The translations under genes and the position numbers were made by a program. Of a stretch of DNA of 64,000 nt, positions 17,246-25,262 are shown one piece after another (the stretch's first letter is position 1; every line of letters begins with the position of its first letter). Origin of the DNA: Anaerolineales bacterium (lineage in GTDB: Bacteria; Chloroflexota; Anaerolineae; 4572-78; J111); contig JABTUK010000004.1 in NCBI GenBank assembly GCA_015075405.1, positions 620,001-684,000 on the forward strand. Direction: 5' to 3'. Under the pieces are notes generated by a model, which was given only the letters and a program-made list of their open reading frames with translations, made no database searches and was not told where the DNA came from.

Positions 17246-19045
17246 TTACTCTGCTACCGACCACTCGTGGTAGTTGTAGTGGTGCCAGCCAAAAACGGTC
17301 GGCTTTAGCCCCTGGACGCGATTATTGTAGGCAATGATGTTCAGGGTGTCATAGGTGTAGAGGGTCACGTACTGGTCATAGATTAGCTTTTGGGCTTCTT
17401 TGATGCAGGCCACCCGCTTATCCGGGTCAAGTTCGGTCACAGAACATTCAAGGGCTTCGTCAACCGCCGGGTCGGAAAAGCCCCAGGAGTTGGTGCCGGC
17501 CGGGTTTGTTTCACAATCTTTGATGGTGCTGGTCAAAAAGAAGTCGGACCACTCGGCGGTGATGTCAATGCCGGGCGGGAAGTTGGTGAAGCCCATCATA
17601 TCAAAGGCGCTTTTGCCAAAGATGCCGTCGTCGGCGCAGCTACCGTAGAGGGTGGCCGCCGGATAGTTGTCAATGATCATCTCGGCCCCAATATCGGCCA
17701 GATTTTGCTGAAAAAAGACCTGCATATTCTCGCGGATGGGGTCGCCGGTGGTCATGGAATGTTTGAAGCTCAGGCGAAGGCCATCCTTTTCCCGAATTCC
17801 GTCGGCCCCAACCGTCCAGCCAGCTTCATCCAGCAACTTTTTGGCCCCTTCGGGGTCGTAAGGAACGGGCTTGAGTTCTTCATTAAACCAAGCGGTGTTG
17901 TCCAGCTCCGTTACGGCTACCTGACCATAACCTTGCAGAATCTTGTCCACGACGGTAAAGCGATCCATACCCATGCTCAAGGCTTTGCGCACGTTGAGGT
18001 CGGAGAAGATGGGATGAGTCTTGGTCAGGTCTTTGGGATCACGCAGATTGAAGTAATAGCGCTCGATGGCCACGCCGGGGATGGCCGAAACGGTCAGGTT
18101 TTCGATCTGCTCCATTTCGGGAATCTGGTTTTCGGGCAGCTCGTAGCCCAAGTCCACATCGCCGGTGCGCAGCAGAGCGATCAAGGTATTGATGTCGGGC
18201 ACAAACTTGAAGATAATGCTTTCCAGTTTAGCCGGGATGGGGGCGTCGGGGTTAGCCACCACCACCAGGCGATCACCCGGAATCCACTCTTTGAACATAA
18301 ACGGACCATTGCCAATCGGTTTGCGGGCAAATTCGCTGTTGCCGGGGTCGGGCACACCTTCCAGGGCGTGTTTGGGCAGAATGGGCAGGGCCAGTGTGGT
18401 TGGGGCAAACGGGGCATAAGGCTCATTCATATTGATGATAACAGTTAGCTCGTCGGGGGTGTCAATGGAGCCAATCTTATTCCAACCCGCGGTGGTCTGG
18501 GCTTTGGTATCGGGATTCATAATGAACTCCCAGGTAAACTTAAAGTCCGCCGAGGTAACCGGCTGGCCGTCATGCCATTTGAAACCCTCTTTGAATTTGA
18601 GGGTGTAGGTTTTGCCGTCCTCGGAGATGCCGCCGTTTTCCAGGGTTGGCACTTCGGCTAACATTTCCGGGACTAGCTCATCCTTATCATTCAAAGCCAG
18701 TGGCGCATAATACATGGCGTAAATAATCGCATAAGTGTGGGCCTGGTAGAAGATTGGCCCGATCAAACCTTTCGGTTCCTGCCACTCGCCAACCACAACC
18801 GTTCCGCTGAAATTGCCCGCCGGGGCGGCTTCCGCAGCCGGTTCTTCCGTCGCCGCCGGTTTAGCCACGGCGGCTTCGGTCGCCGGTGCTTCGGTGTCTG
18901 TCGGCGCGGACGCTTCTTCCGGTGCTTCGGTCGCTGCCGGGGCGGTTACTTCCGGGGTGGCGGCTGGGCTACATGCCCCTCCCAGCATTGCCAGGGCCAG
19001 AATAACCAGCCAGATCAAGAATTGAGACTTAAATTTTGCTGCCAT
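17246..19045 (-). CDS. ABC transporter substrate-binding lipoprotein, family 5
   Basis: 599 residues. A lipoprotein signal has its lipobox at LGGAC (about residues 21-25), followed by a low-complexity Ala/Pro/Thr/Glu linker (about 26-75). The SBP_bac_5 domain then captures oligopeptides or similar solutes outside the membrane: YKDELVPEMLAEVP-like segment, FKEGFKWHDGQPVTSADF near 150-170, NVRKALSMGMDRF near 350. It is the first gene of the second importer, followed by DppB and DppC permeases. The linker is typical of surface-tethered receptors in Chloroflexota. Confidence 0.93.
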   Translation of the reverse strand: MAAKFKSQFLIWLVILALAMLGGACSPAATPEVTAPAATEAPEEASAPTDTEAPATEAAVAKPAATEEPAAEAAPAGNFSGTVVVGEWQEPKGLIGPIFYQAHTYAIIYAMYYAPLALNDKDELVPEMLAEVPTLENGGISEDGKTYTLKFKEGFKWHDGQPVTSADFKFTWEFIMNPDTKAQTTAGWNKIGSIDTPDELTVIINMNEPYAPFAPTTLALPILPKHALEGVPDPGNSEFARKPIGNGPFMFKEWIPGDRLVVVANPDAPIPAKLESIIFKFVPDINTLIALLRTGDVDLGYELPENQIPEMEQIENLTVSAIPGVAIERYYFNLRDPKDLTKTHPIFSDLNVRKALSMGMDRFTVVDKILQGYGQVAVTELDNTAWFNEELKPVPYDPEGAKKLLDEAGWTVGADGIREKDGLRLSFKHSMTTGDPIRENMQVFFQQNLADIGAEMIIDNYPAATLYGSCADDGIFGKSAFDMMGFTNFPPGIDITAEWSDFFLTSTIKDCETNPAGTNSWGFSDPAVDEALECSVTELDPDKRVACIKEAQKLIYDQYVTLYTYDTLNIIAYNNRVQGLKPTVFGWHHYNYHEWSVAE

Positions 19046-19201
19046 CTTTTGACTCCTCCTGCTTTTTTTGGTTCAACGTTTGACGTACTCCTCCAATTCC
19101 AGACTATACGCTAATCGCGATTCACCTCCTTTCGCAGCGGATATTATACTGGAACAGCCCACCCTCTTGACAAGGACTATTAGGGTCAACTTATGATACT
19201 C

Positions 19202-19291
19202 AGTGGATCCAATTTTCGAGGAGTGCGGCACGCCTACGTGCCGCACGGAGCCGCACGTGGGCGTGCTGGCTCCTCAAATTTGGATCTACTG
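19202..19291. repeat. Two-hairpin element, copy 2, with outer inverted arms
   Basis: Full-length form of the element at 1825. The outer arms TGGATCCAATTTTCGAGGAG and CTCCTCAAATTTGGATCTA are near-inverted. Inside are hairpins GCGGCACG-CCTA-CGTGCCGC and GCACG-TGGG-CGTGC. The stem words differ from copy 1 by compensated changes. Confidence 0.85.
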
Positions 19292-19319
19292 ATACTGACA
19301 GTATCAGCCAGACGAGGGT

Positions 19320-19354
19320 AAGAAAAAGGCTCCTGACCGTTGCCGGTCAGGAGC
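19320..19354 (-). terminator. Intrinsic terminator-like hairpin on the minus strand
   Basis: An 11-bp stem GCTCCTGACCG/CGGTCAGGAGC with a TTGC loop is followed, on the minus strand, by CTTTTTCTT. No annotated minus-strand gene lies upstream of it, so it would end an unannotated antisense transcript or guard the binding-protein promoter from read-through. Confidence 0.55.
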
Positions 19355-19402
19355 TAAGAGGTAGAGTACTTGAAAAATAAGAACCCAAATCCTTGTCCAA
19401 TT

Positions 19403-19432
19403 TTGCTCCATCGTCCGGTTAGGTGTTACAAT
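19403..19432 (+). promoter_or_regulatory. Sigma70-type promoter of the RNA upstream of guaB
   Basis: TTGCTC and TACAAT separated by 18 bp, with a predicted start near 19440. Confidence 0.55.
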
Positions 19433-19439
19433 AGGCTCA

Positions 19440-19672
19440 AGCATAAGTCTAGCGACTCCACTCTCTCACCCCGTTATAACGACCGGAACTCGGCGGAACC
19501 TGGGGGCTTAGAAGTTCCCATCGCTTCCGTCCCGTTCTTGAAGCGCTAACTTAATGACCTTGAAAGCTTGATCCAATTGAACTCTAAACGACGTAGCGGG
19601 CTGAAGGGCACGCTCAATGACGAGTTAAAATCCTACCCGCTGTCATCAGTGACCGCTAAGGTGGGTTTTTTT
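19440..19672 (+). ncRNA. Candidate structured RNA or leader upstream of guaB, class unknown
   Basis: About 233 nt between a promoter-like sequence and a GC-containing hairpin followed by seven T. Visible helices are CGCTTC/GAAGCG around 19521-19543, GGAAC/GTTCC around 19495-19518, and a terminal hairpin centred on GTCA-TCAG-TGAC. The 5' CTCACC can pair with the 3' GGTGGG, closing the whole RNA. No convincing open reading frame crosses it. No match to motifs I know for T-box, purine, PRPP, tmRNA, SRP or RNase P RNA. A 6S-like RNA or a new guaB attenuator are possibilities. Confidence 0.45.
19632..19672 (+). terminator. Terminator-like hairpin with T-run
   Basis: Bulged stem from CCTACCCGC to GCTAAGGTGGG around a GTCA/TGAC core, directly followed by TTTTTTT. 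It ends the candidate RNA about 115 bp before guaB. Confidence 0.55.
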
Positions 19673-19706
19673 ATTTTACCGGCAGAATAAGAACAAAGTT
19701 CATTAC

Positions 19707-19788
19707 TTGTGGCGTACCGTCAGCGCCACAAACGTTATTCTGACTTCTGATTTCTGGCTACTGACTACTACTTCACAGGAGGTGATGA
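19707..19788 (+). promoter_or_regulatory. guaB leader: hairpin, heptamer array and strong ribosome site
   Basis: A perfect 8-bp hairpin TTGTGGCG/CGCCACAA (19707-19731) is followed by a 7-bp-word array (TCTGACT, TCTGATT, TCTGGCT, ACTGACT, about 19739-19770). A near-perfect AGGAGGTGAT ribosome site lies just before the guaB ATG. Confidence 0.6.
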
Positions 19789-21270
19789 ATGCAATTTGCG
19801 GACCTCTTGGGTTCCGAAGCGTTAACCTTTGACGATGTCTTACTGGTCCCCGGCTTTGCCGAAGTGCTGCCATCTGAGGTAGACCTCAGCGCCCGCCTGC
19901 ACGAAAAGCTGGCCCTCAACATCCCCGTCCTCTCAGCGGCCATGGACACCGTCAGCGAGGCCCGGCTGGCCATTGCCTTGGCCCGCCAAGGCGGGCTGGG
20001 GGTGATCCACCGCAACCTCAGCCCGACCGAGCAAGCCGCCGAGGTAGACAAGGTCAAACGCTCCGAGGCCGGCATGATCGTAGACCCGATCACCCTCGGC
20101 CCCGAGGCCACCCTGGCCGAAGCGGAAGCGATCATGTCACGCTACCACATTTCCGGCGTACCTATCACCGACGCGGGCCGGCTGGTCGGCATCTTGACCA
20201 ACCGTGATGTTCGCTTTGCCACCGATCCAACCGCGCCGATTCGCGTCTATATGACCTCGACCGGGCTAATCACCGCCCCCGTCGGCACCTCGCTCGATGA
20301 GGCCAAAGCCATCCTGCACCGCCACCGCATCGAAAAGCTGCCCCTGGTGGACGAAGCCTTCCACCTGCGCGGGCTGATTACCTACAAAGACATCCTCAAA
20401 AAGCGCGACTTCCCCAACCAGGCCACCGACAGCCGGGGCCGTCTGCTGGTGGCGGCAGCAGTTGGCGTGGGCGACGACCTGGACGAGCGGCTGGAGCGGC
20501 TGCTCGATGCTGGGGTAGACGCCCTGGCCGTAGATACCGCCCACGGCCACTCGGCCAGCGTGCTGCGGGCCATCCGGCGGATCAAGCTCATAACCCCGCA
20601 AACGCCGGTTCTGGCCGGCAACGTTGTCACCGCCGAGGGTACGGCGGCCTTGATCGAAGCCGGGGCCGATGTCATCAAGGTCGGCGTGGGGGCCGGTTCC
20701 ATCTGCACCACCCGCATTGTGGCCGGTATCGGCGTGCCGCAGATTACGGCCATTGCCGCCTGCGCTCGGGCCGCCCAACCCAAAGGCATCCCCATTATCG
20801 CCGATGGCGGCATCAAATATTCGGGCGATATTGTCAAGGCCCTGGCCGCCGGGGCCAACGCGGTCATGTTAGGGTCGCTCCTGGCCGGGCTGGAAGAATC
20901 GCCCGGCGAGCTGGTCATCTACGAAGGCCGGCGCTTTAAGGAATATCGCGGTATGGGGTCGCTGGGGGCTATGAAAGGCCGGGCCAGAGATCGCTACGCC
21001 TCCGGGCAAAACCCCGAAAGCGGGGGCAAAGTGGTGCCCGAAGGCATCGAAGGCCAGATGCCCTACAAAGGGCCGCTGGCCGATTACATGGTTCAACTGA
21101 TGGGCGGTCTGCGCTCCGGTATGGGTTACGTCGGCGCGGCCAGTCTGCCCTTGCTGCGCCAGCAGGCCAAATTTGTGCGCATCACCAACGCCGGGCTAAT
21201 CGAAAGCCACCCCCACAGCGTCATTGTCACCAAAGAAGCGCCGAATTACCAGGTACGGAGCAGGGAGTAG
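19789..21270 (+). CDS. guaB: IMP dehydrogenase
   Basis: Oxidises IMP to XMP with NAD+, the committed step to GMP. 493 residues, the usual length. ALTFDDVLLVPGFAEVLPSEVDL starts the barrel. Two CBS domains sit at about 95-210 (YHISGVPITDAGRLVGILTNRD). Catalytic Cys is in GVGAGSICTTRIVAG near 300, the IMP-binding DGGIKYSGDIVKALAAGA follows, and the active-site flap is around YRGMGSLGAMKGRARDRY. It heads the purine cluster. The start has a near-perfect AGGAGGTGAT site. Confidence 0.97.
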   Translation: MQFADLLGSEALTFDDVLLVPGFAEVLPSEVDLSARLHEKLALNIPVLSAAMDTVSEARLAIALARQGGLGVIHRNLSPTEQAAEVDKVKRSEAGMIVDPITLGPEATLAEAEAIMSRYHISGVPITDAGRLVGILTNRDVRFATDPTAPIRVYMTSTGLITAPVGTSLDEAKAILHRHRIEKLPLVDEAFHLRGLITYKDILKKRDFPNQATDSRGRLLVAAAVGVGDDLDERLERLLDAGVDALAVDTAHGHSASVLRAIRRIKLITPQTPVLAGNVVTAEGTAALIEAGADVIKVGVGAGSICTTRIVAGIGVPQITAIAACARAAQPKGIPIIADGGIKYSGDIVKALAAGANAVMLGSLLAGLEESPGELVIYEGRRFKEYRGMGSLGAMKGRARDRYASGQNPESGGKVVPEGIEGQMPYKGPLADYMVQLMGGLRSGMGYVGAASLPLLRQQAKFVRITNAGLIESHPHSVIVTKEAPNYQVRSRE

Positions 21271-21273
21271 GAA

Positions 21274-21364
21274 GTAGGGAGTAAGGAGTAGGGAGTAAGG
21301 CAAGGCGGAGTCTCATCGCATCCTGAGTAGCCTTGAACGTAGTGAAAGGCGTATCGAAGGGTGC
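21274..21364. repeat. GGGAGTA-word array plus a second interspersed repeat
   Basis: A five-fold 7-bp array (GGGAGTA, GGAAGTA, GGGAGTA, AGGAGTA, GGGAGTA) is followed by a CTGAGTAG...GAACGTAGTGAA...GTATCGAAGG sequence with the look of an interspersed repeat. It separates guaB and purL. Confidence 0.7.
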
Positions 21365-21393
21365 GATATTAGTCAGGAGAAAATAATCTTTCC

Positions 21394-24393
21394 ATGATCT
21401 ACCGGGTCGAAGTTTCCACCAAACCAGAGTTCCCCGACGCGCGCGGCGAAGCGATCCGGCAGCAGGCCGGGGCGCTGGGGGTTGAAAACCTGCACGCCGT
21501 CGCCGTAACCGATCTCTACTTTCTGCAAGGCGACCTGGACGAGCCAACCGTCCAGCGTCTCGTCAACGCCCTGCTCCACGACCCCGTCATCGAACAAGCT
21601 ACCTGGCAGCCGATCCATCCCCTCACTGAAAACAATCTCCCAATCTCCAATCTCCAATCTCTAATCTCTAACCCCCAACCCCCGTTCACCCTCGAAGTCA
21701 CCCTCCTCCCCGGCGTCACCGACAGCGTGGCCGAAAGCCTGCTCGAAGGCAGCCATCTGCTGGGGCTGACCGGGCTGGCCGCAGCCGCCACCGGCAAACG
21801 CTACACCCTCTCCGGCCCGCTGGACGAACCGAGCGCCCGGCGCATCGCTGACCGATTACTGGTCAACGAGGTCATCCAGACCTATACCCTCAACCAGTTT
21901 ATCGCCCCGCCCTTTATTCAGAGTCACCCCGACCCCGACGGAACGGCCCAGGTCGAGATCATCCCCCTGACCGAGGCGACTGAAACCGAACTGGAGCAAC
22001 TCAGCGCCGCCCGGCGGCTGTCGCTCGATCTGGCCGAAATGCAGGCCATCCAGCGCTATTACCGCCAGGAAGGCCGCGAACCCAGCGACGTTGAACTGGA
22101 AATGCTGGCCCAAACCTGGTCCGAACACTGCGTCCACAAAACCTTCAAGGCCGTCATCACCTATGAAGAAAAGGATGAAGGCGGAAGGATGAAGGCGGAA
22201 GGAGAAACCATTCATCCTTCATCCTTCATCCTTCATCCTTCCCAAATTGACGGCCTGCTCAACACCTACATCCGCGCCGCCACCGAGCGAGTCAACAAGC
22301 CCTGGGTGCGCTCGGCTTTTGTAGACAACGCCGGGGTGATTGCTTTTGACGAAAATTTTGACCTGGCCTTCAAGGTAGAAACCCACAACCACCCCTCGGC
22401 CCTGGAGCCGTTTGGCGGGGCCAATACCGGCGTCGGCGGGGTGGTGCGTGATATTATCGGCGTCAGCGCCCGGCCCATCGCTAACACCGATGTCCTCTGC
22501 TTCGGCCCGCCCGATTTGCCGCTGGCCGACCTGCCTGCCGGGGTGCTGCACCCGCGCCGCATCGCCGCCGGAGTTACCGCCGGCATCGAAGATTACGGCA
22601 ACAAGATGGGCATTCCGACCGTCAACGGGGCGGTGCTGTATGATCCCGGCTACACCGCCAACCCGCTGGTCTTTTGCGGCTGCCTGGGGCTGGTCCCGCG
22701 TGGAGCGCACGTCACCCAACCCAACCGCGGGGACCGGGTGGTGGTCATCGGCGGGCGCACCGGACGGGATGGGCTGCGAGGTGCGACCTTCTCCTCGATG
22801 GAAATGACCCACGAAACGGGCGCAGTCGCCGGCAGCGCCGTCCAAATCGGCCACCCCATCCATGAAAAACAGACCCTCGAAGCGGTGCTGCTGGCCCGCG
22901 CCGAAGGCTTGTACACCGCCATTACCGACTGCGGGGCCGGCGGCCTGTCCTCGGCCATTGGCGAGATGGCCCAGGAATTGGGGGCCGTCATCCACCTGGA
23001 ACGGGTCCCGCTCAAATACCCCGGTCTCAAACCCTGGGAAATCTGGCTGAGCGAAGCCCAGGAGCGTATGGTTCTGGCCGTGCCCCCGGCGGCCTGGCCG
23101 CGCTTGCAGGCCATCTGCCAGGGCTTGGACATCGAAGCGACCGACCTGGGCGTTTTCAGCGGCAACGGCTGCCTGGAGCTGTGGTATCACCAGCAGCAGG
23201 TGGGCCGGCTGGCGGTCGAATTTTTGCACCACGGCCTGCCTCGGCGTCACCTCCGGGCTGTCTGGAGCGCCCCGGCCCCTTCCGAGGTGGATCATCCCTG
23301 TCCCCCCGATTTAACTGCCGACCTGCTAGACCTGCTGGCCCGTCCCGACACCCGCAGCAAAGAGTCTATTGTCCGCCAGTACGATCACGAAGTGCAGGGC
23401 GGCAGCGTGGTCAAACCTTTTGTCGGCGCGGGGGGCGTTGGCCCCGGCGATGCGGCGGTGGTTGCCCCGCTCGATGCCTTGCGCGACTTGCCGCCGGGTG
23501 CGCCGGTGCGCGGAGTAGCTCTGTCCGCCGGCATCAATCCGGCTTATGGCCGGCTGGACCCCTATGCTATGGCCTGGGCGGCGATAGACGAGGCCATGCG
23601 CAATTGTGTAGCCGTGGGGGCCGACCCCGACCAGGTAGCCCTGCTGGACAATTTCTGCTGGGGCAACCCCAAGCTGCCCGACCGGCTGGGCAGTTTGGTC
23701 CGCTGTGCCCAGGGCTGCTACGACGCGGCGGTGGCTTATAACGCCCCCTTTATCTCCGGCAAAGACAGCCTGAACAACGAATACACCGGGGCCGACGGCC
23801 AGAAGCACGCTATCCCCGGCACCCTGCTCATCTCGGCGGTAGGGATTGTGCCGGATGTGGCCCGCACCGTCACCTCGGATCTGAAGCAGCCCGGTAACCG
23901 GCTGTACCTGCTCGGCCTGACCGGGGCCGAACTGGGCGGCTCGGCCTACTACCAGCAGCACGGGCTGGCCGGCGGGCAGGTTCCGCAGCCGCCCGCAACC
24001 GGGCTGGAAACCTTCCGGGCGCTGCACCGGGCTATCAGCGCCGGACTGGTCCGCGCCTGCCATGACTGCTCCGAAGGTGGGCTGGCCGTCGCTGCGGCGG
24101 AGATGGCCCTGGGCGGTGGGCTGGGGCTGGAATTGAATCTGGGGGATGTGTCCCGCACCCCTGGCCTCGACCGGGCCGACGAGTTGGCATTTAGCGAATC
24201 CCTGGGCCGGTTTGTGGTCGAGGTTGCGCCGGACGATGCGCCTGCTTTTGAGGCGTCGCTGGCAGGGTTGCCGCTGGCCCACGTGGGTACTGTTCGAGCA
24301 GATGACCGCCTGCTTTTTTATGGCCCGGACCACCAGCCGGTCATTGAAACTGATTTAGTGGCCATCGGGCACGCCTGGCGAGGGCATTTATAG
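21394..24393 (+). CDS. purL: Phosphoribosylformylglycinamidine synthase PurL with duplicated PurS-like N-terminus
   Basis: ATP-dependent conversion of FGAR to FGAM using ammonia from PurQ. 999 residues against about 740 for a small PurL. Two PurS-like domains occur at the N-terminus (about 1-75, MIYRVEVSTKPEFPDARGEA; about 97-170, FTLEVTLLPGVTDSVAESLL), so PurS is fused and duplicated. The catalytic core follows (SEHCVHKTFK near 245, ETHNHPSALEPFGGANTGVG near 330, DCGAGGLSSAIGEMAQELG near 510). Two word-repeat insertions lie in frame: about residues 80-96 and 260-283 (KDEGGRMKAEGET...SSFILHPS). The latter is just after the conserved SEHCVHKTF motif. The gene abuts purQ with no gap. Confidence 0.96.
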   Translation: MIYRVEVSTKPEFPDARGEAIRQQAGALGVENLHAVAVTDLYFLQGDLDEPTVQRLVNALLHDPVIEQATWQPIHPLTENNLPISNLQSLISNPQPPFTLEVTLLPGVTDSVAESLLEGSHLLGLTGLAAAATGKRYTLSGPLDEPSARRIADRLLVNEVIQTYTLNQFIAPPFIQSHPDPDGTAQVEIIPLTEATETELEQLSAARRLSLDLAEMQAIQRYYRQEGREPSDVELEMLAQTWSEHCVHKTFKAVITYEEKDEGGRMKAEGETIHPSSFILHPSQIDGLLNTYIRAATERVNKPWVRSAFVDNAGVIAFDENFDLAFKVETHNHPSALEPFGGANTGVGGVVRDIIGVSARPIANTDVLCFGPPDLPLADLPAGVLHPRRIAAGVTAGIEDYGNKMGIPTVNGAVLYDPGYTANPLVFCGCLGLVPRGAHVTQPNRGDRVVVIGGRTGRDGLRGATFSSMEMTHETGAVAGSAVQIGHPIHEKQTLEAVLLARAEGLYTAITDCGAGGLSSAIGEMAQELGAVIHLERVPLKYPGLKPWEIWLSEAQERMVLAVPPAAWPRLQAICQGLDIEATDLGVFSGNGCLELWYHQQQVGRLAVEFLHHGLPRRHLRAVWSAPAPSEVDHPCPPDLTADLLDLLARPDTRSKESIVRQYDHEVQGGSVVKPFVGAGGVGPGDAAVVAPLDALRDLPPGAPVRGVALSAGINPAYGRLDPYAMAWAAIDEAMRNCVAVGADPDQVALLDNFCWGNPKLPDRLGSLVRCAQGCYDAAVAYNAPFISGKDSLNNEYTGADGQKHAIPGTLLISAVGIVPDVARTVTSDLKQPGNRLYLLGLTGAELGGSAYYQQHGLAGGQVPQPPATGLETFRALHRAISAGLVRACHDCSEGGLAVAAAEMALGGGLGLELNLGDVSRTPGLDRADELAFSESLGRFVVEVAPDDAPAFEASLAGLPLAHVGTVRADDRLLFYGPDHQPVIETDLVAIGHAWRGHL
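21632..21680. repeat. AATCTCC-word array inside purL
   Basis: Tandem 7-bp words (AATCTCC, AATCTCC, AATCTCT, AATCTCT) encode a Ser/Asn/Gln/Leu-rich linker between the two PurS-like domains. No reverse-complement arm seen. Confidence 0.75.
22170..22241. repeat. TTCATCC-word dyad inside purL, in frame
   Basis: Left array AAGGATG AAGGCGG AAGGATG AAGGCGG, right array of four TTCATCC words. It adds about 24 residues (KDEGGRMKAEG...HPSSFILHPS) to the enzyme without breaking the frame. Confidence 0.9.
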
Positions 24394-25179
24394 ATGAAAC
24401 CCAAAGTTCTAATCCTTCACGCCACCGGCTCTAACCGCGACCGCGACGTGGCCTGGGCCTGCGAGCTGGCCGGCGGCCTGCCGGAGATTGTCCACATCAA
24501 CAGTCTGGTGGCCGGCGAGCGGCGGCTGGGCGATTACCAGATGCTAGTCCTGCCCGGCGGCTTTTCCTACGGCGACGACCTGGGCGCGGGCAAGCTGTGG
24601 GCGGTGGCCCTGCGCCACCGGCTGGCCGGCGAGGTGGCCGCCTTTATCGCCGCCGGGCGGCCGGTGCTGGGCATTTGCAACGGGTTCCAGGCTTTGGTCA
24701 AGGCGGGGCTGCTGCCGGGCGGCGGCGAACCGGCTCACGGCTCGACCGCCAACGCCACCCTCACCCGTAACGCTTCGGCCCAGTTCGAGTGCCGCTGGGT
24801 CTATTTGCAGCCGCAGCCCGACAGCCCGTGCGTCTTCACCCGCGGTTTGAGCGAACCGATTTACTGCCCCGTCGCCCACGGCGAAGGCCGCTTTGTGGCC
24901 CGCGATGCCGCCACCCTCTCCGAAATCGAAGCCAGGGGCGGCCTTGCCCTGCGTTATGTGGACGCGCAAGGCCAGCCGGCGGATTATCCCTGGAATCCCA
25001 ACGGCTCTCAGGCCGGGATTGCCGGGGTTTGCAATCCCAGCGGCACCATCCTGGGGCTAATGCCCCACCCGGAAAACCATCTCATCCCGCCGCAGCATCC
25101 CCAATATCATCGCGGCCAGCGCGGCCTGTCGGGTCTGCCGCTGTTTGAGAATGGGATTCGTTACGCCGGAGAGCTTTGA
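24394..25179 (+). CDS. purQ: Phosphoribosylformylglycinamidine synthase subunit PurQ (glutaminase)
   Basis: Class I glutamine amidotransferase that feeds ammonia to PurL. 261 residues. Oxyanion region LVLPGGFSYGDDLGAGKLW is near 48-66, the Cys nucleophile is in GICNGFQALVKAGLLPG near 92-108, and the catalytic His-x-Glu is in LMPHPENH near 225. Its start ATG directly follows the purL stop, giving one-to-one coupling. Confidence 0.97.
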   Translation: MKPKVLILHATGSNRDRDVAWACELAGGLPEIVHINSLVAGERRLGDYQMLVLPGGFSYGDDLGAGKLWAVALRHRLAGEVAAFIAAGRPVLGICNGFQALVKAGLLPGGGEPAHGSTANATLTRNASAQFECRWVYLQPQPDSPCVFTRGLSEPIYCPVAHGEGRFVARDAATLSEIEARGGLALRYVDAQGQPADYPWNPNGSQAGIAGVCNPSGTILGLMPHPENHLIPPQHPQYHRGQRGLSGLPLFENGIRYAGEL

Positions 25180-25250
25180 AAAGGATGAAGGCGGAAGGAT
25201 GAAGGATGAAATTTTTTCCGCCTTCATCCTTCATCCTTCATCCTTTCCAG
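25180..25250. repeat. TTCATCC-word dyad between purQ and purC
   Basis: AAGGATG/AAGGCGG words, an ATTTTTT centre, then TTCATCC words. It almost fills the gap between purQ and the purC ribosome site. Confidence 0.9.
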
Positions 25251-25262
25251 AGAGGTGAGCCG

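Noticed and set aside
19440..19672. T-box or purine riboswitch upstream of guaB
   Set aside because: No GGTGGNACCGCG-type T-box sequence and no purine aptamer core could be found; kept as an unassigned RNA.
22219..23295. Long antisense frame (about 358 codons) inside purL
   Set aside because: It mirrors a strongly conserved enzyme in a GC-rich gene and has no recognisable domain or ribosome site; a shadow frame.
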